Source: Atlantibacter subterraneus (GTDB lineage Bacteria; Pseudomonadota; Gammaproteobacteria; Enterobacterales; Enterobacteriaceae). From it: a DNA stretch of 64,000 nucleotides. Shown here piece by piece: positions 58,493 through 64,000 of the stretch (position 1 is the stretch's first letter; each line of letters opens with the position of its first letter). Where the stretch lies: NCBI RefSeq assembly GCF_027853245.1, contig NZ_JAPTZM010000007.1. One strand, given 5' to 3'. The position numbers and the translations under genes are program-made. The notes beneath the pieces are model-generated. The model saw only the letters and a list, made by a program, of their open reading frames with translations, made no database searches and was not told where the DNA came from.

Positions 58493-59962
58493 ATGGAACC
58501 GACTATTGCTAACAGCACGCTGCCCGTGGCGCGTCCGCTGTGGGATAACGCACGTCTGTCATCCCGTATTGTTCACCTTGGCTGCGGCGCGTTTCACCGT
58601 GCCCACCAGGCGTTATATACCCATCATCTGCTGGAGCAGTCCGACAGTGACTGGGGCATCTGCGAAGTCAACCTGATGCCCGGCAACGACCAGGCGCTGA
58701 TCGAAAACCTGAAAAAACAAAATCTGCTGTATACCGTGGCGGAAAAAGGTGCACAGCGCACCGAACTGAAAATTATCGGTTCGATGAAAGAGGCGCTGCA
58801 CCCGGCAATTGACGGCTGCGCGGGCATTCTGGCCGCCATGGCGCGTGAGCAAACCGCCATTGTCTCCCTGACCGTAACCGAAAAAGGCTACTGCACCGAG
58901 GCCGCCAGCGGCGAACTTGACCTTAATAATCCGCTGATCCAGCACGACCTGGCCCATCCTGACCAGCCAAAATCCGCCATTGGCTATATCGTGGAAGCGC
59001 TGCGCCTGCGCCGCGAACAGGGGCTGAAGGCGTTTACCGTGATGTCCTGCGATAACGTGCGGGAAAACGGCCACGTGGCGCGCGCCGCCGTGCTGGGGCT
59101 GGCGAAAGCACGCGACGCCGCGCTGGCGGACTGGATTGAAACCCACGTCACCTTCCCGTGCACTATGGTTGACCGCATCGTGCCTGCCGCGACGGCGGAA
59201 ACCCTGGACGATATCGCTGGCCAGCTCGGCGTTTACGATCCGTGCGCCATCGCCTGTGAGCCGTTCCGCCAGTGGGTTATTGAAGATAACTTTGTTAACG
59301 GTCGTCCGGAGTGGGACCGCGTAGGCGCGCAGTTTGTGGCGGACGTGGTGCCGTTTGAAATGATGAAACTGCGGATGCTCAACGGCAGCCACTCTTTCCT
59401 CGCCTACTTAGGTTATCTGGGCGGTTATGAGACCATCGCCGAGACCATGACCAACCCGGATTATCGCAATGCGGCGCTGGCGCTGATGCTGCGCGAACAG
59501 GCACCGACGCTCGCTATGCCGCAAGGTACCGATCTGGAGGCCTATGCGCACCTGCTGATCGAGCGCTTCAGCAACCCGTCCCTGCGCCACCGCACCTGGC
59601 AAATCGCCATGGATGGCAGCCAGAAGCTGCCGCAGCGTATGCTGGACCCGATCCGCCGCCATCTGGCAGACGGCCATGACTGGTCGCACCTTGCGCTGGG
59701 CGTGGCGGGCTGGATGCGCTACGTGGCGGGCGTGGATGAACGCGGCAACGCCATTGAGGTAGTGGATCCGCTGTTGGCGGACTATCAGGCAATTGATGCC
59801 AGCGCCAGCGCCGAACAGCGCGTGCAGGCGCTACTCGGCCTGAGCGCGATTTTCGGTCAGGATTTACCGGCAAATCCCGCGTTCGTTTCTGCCGTCGTGG
59901 CAGCGTTGCAGCAGTTGAATGCCAGCGGTGCGCGCGCCGCGGTCGCCGCGCTGAACCGGTAA
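58493..59962 (+). CDS. uxuB: D-fructuronate reductase (mannonate oxidoreductase)
   Basis: The 489-residue member of the mannitol dehydrogenase family reduces fructuronate to mannonate with NADH. The N-terminal nucleotide-binding segment RIVHLGCGAFHRAHQALYTHHLL (about 23-45), TVMSCDNVRENG and the C-terminal domain motif KLRMLNGSHSFLAYLGYLGG with the catalytic Lys/Asn/His set (about 289-308) are clear. It acts just before UxuA. 81 bases after uxuA. Confidence 0.97.
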   Translation: MEPTIANSTLPVARPLWDNARLSSRIVHLGCGAFHRAHQALYTHHLLEQSDSDWGICEVNLMPGNDQALIENLKKQNLLYTVAEKGAQRTELKIIGSMKEALHPAIDGCAGILAAMAREQTAIVSLTVTEKGYCTEAASGELDLNNPLIQHDLAHPDQPKSAIGYIVEALRLRREQGLKAFTVMSCDNVRENGHVARAAVLGLAKARDAALADWIETHVTFPCTMVDRIVPAATAETLDDIAGQLGVYDPCAIACEPFRQWVIEDNFVNGRPEWDRVGAQFVADVVPFEMMKLRMLNGSHSFLAYLGYLGGYETIAETMTNPDYRNAALALMLREQAPTLAMPQGTDLEAYAHLLIERFSNPSLRHRTWQIAMDGSQKLPQRMLDPIRRHLADGHDWSHLALGVAGWMRYVAGVDERGNAIEVVDPLLADYQAIDASASAEQRVQALLGLSAIFGQDLPANPAFVSAVVAALQQLNASGARAAVAALNR

Positions 59963-59970
59963 CCCATCAA

Positions 59971-60004
59971 CAGGCCGCTCAGCTTTATGGCGCGGCCTGT
60001 TTCT
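59971..60004 (+). terminator. Hairpin after uxuB
   Basis: CAGGCCGC (59971-59978) and GCGGCCTG (59992-59999) form a perfect 8-base-pair stem with a 13-base loop, followed by TTTCTT. It probably terminates part of the uxuAB transcript before uxuR. Confidence 0.65.
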
Positions 60005-60097
60005 TCACTGACTCTGCGGGTTGATATGCTATAGTCAGGCCAATTCCGGGCGGTTTTCGACACCGTTCGCCACCGAATCAATTCTGACAGTAACGTT

Positions 60098-60871
60098 ATG
60101 AAATCAAACACTCCTCAACAGCGCCCTTACCAGGAAGTCGGCGTGATGCTGCGCAATATGATTGCGCAAAAACAGTACGCCGTCGGCGAGCGGCTTCCGC
60201 CGGAACGTGAGATCGCGGAAATGCTCAACGTGACGCGTACCGTGGTGCGCGAAGCGTTGATCATGCTGGAAATCGAAGGACTGATTGAGGTGCGGCGCGG
60301 CGCGGGCATTTTTGTGATATCTACGCCTTCAGCACCGTCGAACTCCCCAGGCAGCGCGGCGCAGTGCAACGATGCCGGGCCGTTTGAACTGCTCCAGGCG
60401 CGCCAGCTGCTGGAGAGTAACATTGCCGAATTCGCCGCCCTACAGGCGACCCGGGAAGATATCGTCAAAATGCGCCAGGCGCTGCTGCTGGAAGAGCAGG
60501 AGCTGGCGTCCGACGCGCCGGACGAAACCGAGAGCGGCGATATGCAGTTCCATCTGGCGATTGCCGAAGCCACCCACAACAGCATGCTGGTGGAGCTGTT
60601 TAAGCAATCATGGCAGTGGCGCGAGAATAACCCGATGTGGATCCAGCTTCACCGCCATCTGGATAACACCCGCTACCGCAAAGAGTGGCTGTCGGACCAT
60701 AAACAGATCCTGGCGGCGCTGATCAAGAAAGATGCTAAAGCCGCCAAGCTGGCGATGTGGCAGCACCTCGAAAACGTCAAACTGCGGCTGCTGGAGTTCT
60801 CCAACGTGGATGATATCTACTTTGATGGCTACCTGTTCGATTCATGGCCGCTGGATAATGTGAACGGTTAA
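60098..60871 (+). CDS. uxuR: GntR-family hexuronate repressor UxuR
   Basis: The 257-residue regulator of the FadR subgroup has an N-terminal winged helix (about 8-75, GERLPPEREIAEMLNVTRTVVREALIMLEIEGLIEVRRGAGIFV) and a C-terminal FCD ligand domain (about 95-235) with the metal/ligand pattern ..DMQFHLAIAEATHNSMLVELF. It should repress uxuAB and be released by fructuronate. An extended -10-like TGCTATAGT lies at 60027-60035, so it may also have its own promoter. Confidence 0.95.
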   Translation: MKSNTPQQRPYQEVGVMLRNMIAQKQYAVGERLPPEREIAEMLNVTRTVVREALIMLEIEGLIEVRRGAGIFVISTPSAPSNSPGSAAQCNDAGPFELLQARQLLESNIAEFAALQATREDIVKMRQALLLEEQELASDAPDETESGDMQFHLAIAEATHNSMLVELFKQSWQWRENNPMWIQLHRHLDNTRYRKEWLSDHKQILAALIKKDAKAAKLAMWQHLENVKLRLLEFSNVDDIYFDGYLFDSWPLDNVNG

Positions 60872-60876
60872 CATCA

Positions 60877-60902
60877 ATACCTGGAGTTCATCCTCCAGGT
60901 AT
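60877..60902. terminator. Bidirectional hairpin between uxuR and greB
   Basis: ATACCTGGAG (60877-60886) and CTCCAGGTAT (60893-60902) form a perfect 10-base-pair stem with a 6-base loop between the convergent stops of uxuR and greB. T tracts are weak. Confidence 0.6.
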
Positions 60903-60907
60903 CTGCA

Positions 60908-61396
60908 TTACTGCCCTTCCCCTTTTTCATACCGAATACTGTTCACAAACCACATCTTTTCCCCTTCCGGGGTTTTTACCACAAACTCTTCATCGACCTG
61001 CTTTTTCAGAATGGCGCGCGCCATCGGCGAGTCAATGGAGATGTAATCTTTGCGCTCGCCGTAAATCTCTTCCGGGCCGACGATGCGGAAGGTTTTCACA
61101 TCCCCCGCTTCGTTTTCAATTTCCACCCAGGCACCAAAGAAAACCCGGCCCTCCTGCTGGGGTGAATAGTCAACGATTTGCAGTTGCGGCATCAGTTTGC
61201 GCAGGAAGTGTACCCGCCGGTCAATCTGGCGCAGGATGCGCTTATTGAAGGTGTAATCGGCGTTTTCGGAGCGGTCGCCGAGACTCGCCGCCCAGGAGAC
61301 GATTTTGGTGATTTCCGGGCGTTTCTCATTCCAGAGATAGTCGTGCTCTTGCTTAAGCTTGTTATACCCTTCGCGGGTAATCAGTTTGGTCGCCAC
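60908..61396 (-). CDS. greB: Transcript cleavage factor GreB, diverged and inverted
   Basis: The 162-residue Gre factor has an N-terminal coiled coil with the catalytic acidic tip intact (Asp41 and Glu44 in SLGDRSENADY), and a C-terminal FKBP-like domain (IVDYSPQQEGRVFFGAWVEIEN, ISIDSPMARAILKK). GreB rescues backtracked RNA polymerase by stimulating transcript cleavage. The SPQQEG and LGDRSENADY signatures favour GreB over GreA. Two oddities: it lies on the minus strand, convergent with uxuR, whereas E. coli greB runs the same way as yhgF; and by recollection it is only about two thirds identical to E. coli GreB, far below its neighbours. Confidence 0.9.
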   Translation of the reverse strand: MATKLITREGYNKLKQEHDYLWNEKRPEITKIVSWAASLGDRSENADYTFNKRILRQIDRRVHFLRKLMPQLQIVDYSPQQEGRVFFGAWVEIENEAGDVKTFRIVGPEEIYGERKDYISIDSPMARAILKKQVDEEFVVKTPEGEKMWFVNSIRYEKGEGQ

Positions 61397-61531
61397 GCGT
61401 TCACTCTCGGTTGATTAAACATAAACGGAACTGTCCGAATCCATGACCGCATCGTGCGGCGACTGGCATTTTGTTCCGGCAATCCGTATAACTGTGCCCT
61501 GAAATTTTCGCATCCAACAGATGAAATTGCC

Positions 61532-63850
61532 ATGATGAATGATTCACTCAGCCGTATTATCGCCGGTGAACTTCAGGCCAGAGCCGAACAGGTCGCCGCC
61601 GCCGTTCGCCTGCTTGATGAAGGGAACACCGTACCGTTTATCGCCCGGTATCGTAAGGAAGTGACCGGCGGTCTGGACGACACGCAATTGCGTCAACTTG
61701 AGACGCGTCTGGGCTATTTGCGCGAGCTGGAAGAGCGCCGCCAGTCGATTATCAAATCGATTGAAGAACAAGGGAAACTCACCCCGGAACTGGCCTCCGC
61801 CATCAACGGCACGCTCAGCAAAACCGAACTCGAAGATTTATACCTGCCGTATAAACCCAAACGCCGCACCCGTGGGCAAATCGCCATTGAAGCGGGCCTT
61901 GAACCGCTGGCGGACCTGCTGTGGAATACGCCGTCTCACGATCCTGAGACCGAAGCCGCGAAGTTTATCGATGCCGATAACGGCGTGGCCGACAGCAAAG
62001 CCGCGCTGGACGGGGCGCGCTATATTCTGATGGAGCGCTTCGCCGAAGACGCCGCATTGCTGGCGAAAGTCCGCGACTATTTGTGGAAAAACGCCCACCT
62101 GGTAGCGAGCGTAGTCAGCGGTAAAGAAGAGGAAGGCGCGAAATTCCGCGATTATTTCGACCATCATGAACCGATTGCAACCGTACCTTCGCACCGCGCG
62201 CTGGCAATGTTCCGGGGCCGTAACGAAGGCGTGCTGCAACTGGCGCTGAATGCCGATCCGCAGTTCGATGAGCCGCCGCGTGAAAGCCACTGCGAGCAAA
62301 TCATTATCGATCATCTGGGCTTACGCCTGAACAATGCCCCGGCAGACAGCTGGCGTCGCGCGGTGGTGAGCTGGACCTGGCGCATTAAGGTATTGATGCA
62401 TCTGGAAACCGAGCTGATGAGCACCGTGCGCGAACGCGCCGAAGAAGAGGCCATCAACGTGTTCGCCCGCAACCTGCACGATCTGCTGATGGCAGCCCCT
62501 GCCGGGCTGCGCGCCACCATGGGTCTCGATCCGGGCCTGCGCACCGGGGTGAAAGTGGCGGTGGTAGACGGCACCGGCAAACTGGTCGCCACCGATACCA
62601 TTTATCCTCATACCGGGCAGGCTGCTAAAGCCGCCGTGGCGGTCGCCACGCTATGCGCTAAACATAACGTTGAGCTGGTCGCCATCGGCAACGGCACCGC
62701 GTCCCGCGAAACCGAACGCTTCTTCCTTGACGTACAGAAGCAGTATCCACAAATCACCGCCCAGAAAGTGATCGTCAGCGAGGCGGGTGCGTCGGTTTAT
62801 TCCGCTTCTGAGCTGGCGGCGCTGGAGTTCCCGGATCTGGATGTCTCGCTGCGCGGTGCGGTGTCTATTGCCCGTCGTTTGCAGGATCCGCTGGCGGAGC
62901 TGGTAAAAATCGACCCGAAATCCATCGGCGTCGGCCAGTATCAGCATGACGTTAGCCAGTCGCAGCTGGCGCGCAAGCTGGATGCGGTGGTGGAAGACTG
63001 CGTAAACGCCGTGGGTGTGGATTTGAATACCGCGTCGGTGCCGCTGTTGACCCGCGTCGCCGGGCTGACGCGCATGATGGCGCAAAATATCGTCAGCTGG
63101 CGCGACGAAAACGGCCAGTTTCAGAATCGTCAACAGCTGCTGAAAGTGAGCCGTCTGGGGCCGAAAGCCTTTGAACAGTGCGCTGGCTTTTTACGCATCA
63201 ACCACGGCGATAACCCGCTGGACGCCTCCACCGTTCACCCGGAAGCCTATCCCATCGTTGAGCGTATCCTGGCCGCCACCCAGCAGTCGCTGCGCGATCT
63301 GATGGGCAACAGCAATGAATTGCGGAGTCTGAAAGCGGTGGATTACACCGATGAGCGTTTCGGCGTGCCGACGGTTAGCGACATCATCAAAGAGCTGGAA
63401 AAACCGGGCCGCGATCCGCGTCCGGAATTTAAAACCGCGCAGTTCGCCGAAGGGGTGGAAACCCTCAACGATCTCACGCCGGGCATGGTGCTGGAAGGCG
63501 CGGTGACCAACGTGACCAACTTTGGTGCCTTTGTGGATATCGGCGTCCACCAGGACGGCCTGGTGCATATCTCCTCGCTGTCGGACAAGTTTATCGACGA
63601 TCCGCATAAAGTAGTGAAAGCGGGCGATATCGTGAAGGTTAAGGTGCTGGAAGTGGATTTGCAGCGTAAGCGCATCGCGCTGACCATGCGTCTGGACGAG
63701 CAGCCGGGCGAAAGCACCCCTCGCCGCAGCGCAGGCGGGCCCGCATCCCGTCCGGCGCAGCAGCAAAAGCCCCGCGCGCGCGATAATAAACCCGCAGGCA
63801 ATAGCGCCATGGGCGATGCCCTTGCCGCCGCTTTGGGTAAAAAACGTTAA
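61532..63850 (+). CDS. yhgF: Tex-family RNA-binding protein YhgF
   Basis: The 772-residue Tex protein has an N-terminal HTH/helical part (1-about 190), a YqgF/RNase H-like domain (about 325-450, TMGLDPGLRTGVKVAVVDGTG), helix-hairpin-helix repeats (about 500-570, TASVPLLTRVAGL) and a C-terminal S1 domain (about 648-720, GMVLEGAVTNVTNFGAFVDIGVHQDGLVHISSLSDKF), then a disordered basic tail. It is thought to influence transcription and RNA handling. The ATG at 61532 begins MMNDSLSRIIAGELQ as in relatives; an in-frame ATG at 61454 is not conserved. Divergent from greB across 135 bases. Confidence 0.96.
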   Translation: MMNDSLSRIIAGELQARAEQVAAAVRLLDEGNTVPFIARYRKEVTGGLDDTQLRQLETRLGYLRELEERRQSIIKSIEEQGKLTPELASAINGTLSKTELEDLYLPYKPKRRTRGQIAIEAGLEPLADLLWNTPSHDPETEAAKFIDADNGVADSKAALDGARYILMERFAEDAALLAKVRDYLWKNAHLVASVVSGKEEEGAKFRDYFDHHEPIATVPSHRALAMFRGRNEGVLQLALNADPQFDEPPRESHCEQIIIDHLGLRLNNAPADSWRRAVVSWTWRIKVLMHLETELMSTVRERAEEEAINVFARNLHDLLMAAPAGLRATMGLDPGLRTGVKVAVVDGTGKLVATDTIYPHTGQAAKAAVAVATLCAKHNVELVAIGNGTASRETERFFLDVQKQYPQITAQKVIVSEAGASVYSASELAALEFPDLDVSLRGAVSIARRLQDPLAELVKIDPKSIGVGQYQHDVSQSQLARKLDAVVEDCVNAVGVDLNTASVPLLTRVAGLTRMMAQNIVSWRDENGQFQNRQQLLKVSRLGPKAFEQCAGFLRINHGDNPLDASTVHPEAYPIVERILAATQQSLRDLMGNSNELRSLKAVDYTDERFGVPTVSDIIKELEKPGRDPRPEFKTAQFAEGVETLNDLTPGMVLEGAVTNVTNFGAFVDIGVHQDGLVHISSLSDKFIDDPHKVVKAGDIVKVKVLEVDLQRKRIALTMRLDEQPGESTPRRSAGGPASRPAQQQKPRARDNKPAGNSAMGDALAAALGKKR

Positions 63851-63856
63851 CAACAG

Positions 63857-63880
63857 AGGCCGGGAAACCGGCCTTTTATT
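63857..63880 (+). terminator. Terminator after yhgF
   Basis: AGGCCGG (63857-63863) and CCGGCCT (63868-63874) form a stem with a GAAA tetraloop followed by TTTATTT, 6 bases after the yhgF stop. Confidence 0.85.
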
Positions 63881-64000
63881 TCCCCTGTAATATTTCGCAA
63901 TATGAGAATCGCGGAATATTTTCTATTATTGATTTTATTGGTTTTCCCGGCGCTGATTATCATAAAATATACGCGTCATTCTCATTTTAATAACAAAAAA
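63881..64000 (+). promoter_or_regulatory. Probable feoABC promoter region (partial)
   Basis: The last 120 bases are AT-rich. They contain TGATTATCAT (63954-63963) and CATTCTCATT (63977-63986), which resemble Fur-box units, and TTGATTTTATTGG (63929-63941), a weak FNR-like half-site. In E. coli, feoA follows yhgF and is under Fur and FNR. No coding start is visible before the window ends. Confidence 0.45.

Noticed and set aside
1..64000. Mobile elements, prophage, integrons, CRISPR arrays, tRNA or rRNA genes
   Set aside because: None of their hallmarks (transposase or integrase domains, direct-repeat spacers, cloverleaf-type sequences) was seen anywhere in the window.

Overview
This is a stretch of a gammaproteobacterial chromosome from the family Enterobacteriaceae. 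Nearly every protein is recognisable as the counterpart of an Escherichia coli gene. The order (str operon, tusBCD, slyD, kefB, crp, argD-pabA-fic, nirBDC-cysG, trpS-gph-rpe-dam-damX-aroKB, hof, mrcA, igaA, hslRO, pckA, envZ-ompR, yhgF) is the one found in E. coli near its crp/ompR region. GC-rich third codon positions and three departures from the E. coli layout (codA beside nirB, uxuAB-uxuR beside ompR, greB turned round) point to a relative such as the Enterobacter/Kosakonia/Klebsiella/Citrobacter group rather than E. coli itself. The species cannot be fixed from this window. I saw no tRNA, rRNA, insertion sequence, prophage or CRISPR array.

Layout. 1-5.3 kb: str operon (rpsL-rpsG-fusA-tufA, minus strand, tufA cut by the window edge), preceded by tusDCB and yheO. 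5.4-10 kb: periplasmic and cytoplasmic prolyl isomerases (fkpA, slyD) with slyX, yheV and the glutathione-gated potassium efflux pair kefB-kefG. 10.2-18 kb: yheS-yheT-yheU-prkB, yhfA, crp and yhfK. 17.8-21.2 kb, minus strand: argD, pabA, fic-yhfG (toxin/antitoxin type) and ppiA. 21.4-29.4 kb: tsgA, an orphan cytosine deaminase codA, then the nitrite reductase locus nirB-nirD-nirC-cysG behind FNR and NarL/NarP-type sites. 29.7-34.7 kb: the fructoselysine operon frlABCD with its regulator frlR. 34.7-41.1 kb, minus strand: trpS-gph-rpe-dam-damX-aroB-aroK. 41.4-44.8 kb: hofMNOPQ, the DNA-uptake / type IV pilus-like assembly genes. 44.9-54.5 kb: mrcA, nudE, igaA, yrfG-hslR-hslO and pckA. 54.6-56.7 kb: envZ-ompR. 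57.2-60.9 kb: a hexuronate catabolic unit uxuA-uxuB-uxuR. 60.9-64 kb: greB on the minus strand, yhgF on the plus strand, and what is probably the start of the feo promoter region.

How genes work together. CysG makes the siroheme that NirB needs, and NirC moves nitrite, so nirBDC-cysG is a functional unit. FrlA imports fructoselysine/psicoselysine, FrlC interconverts them, FrlD phosphorylates them and FrlB cleaves the product. UxuB and UxuA carry out consecutive steps from fructuronate to 2-keto-3-deoxygluconate under UxuR. KefG is the ancillary subunit of KefB. HslR and HslO handle heat- and oxidation-damaged translation and protein folding. CRP, encoded here, has good candidate sites in front of crp itself, between ppiA and tsgA, and in front of pckA.

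Most of the window is ordinary conserved core genome. The places that deserve attention are the ompR-yhgF interval (uxuABR inserted, greB inverted and unusually diverged), the non-canonical Fic active site with its intact antitoxin motif, the codA gene without codB, and the symmetric elements in front of frlA. I found no convincing wholly new system.
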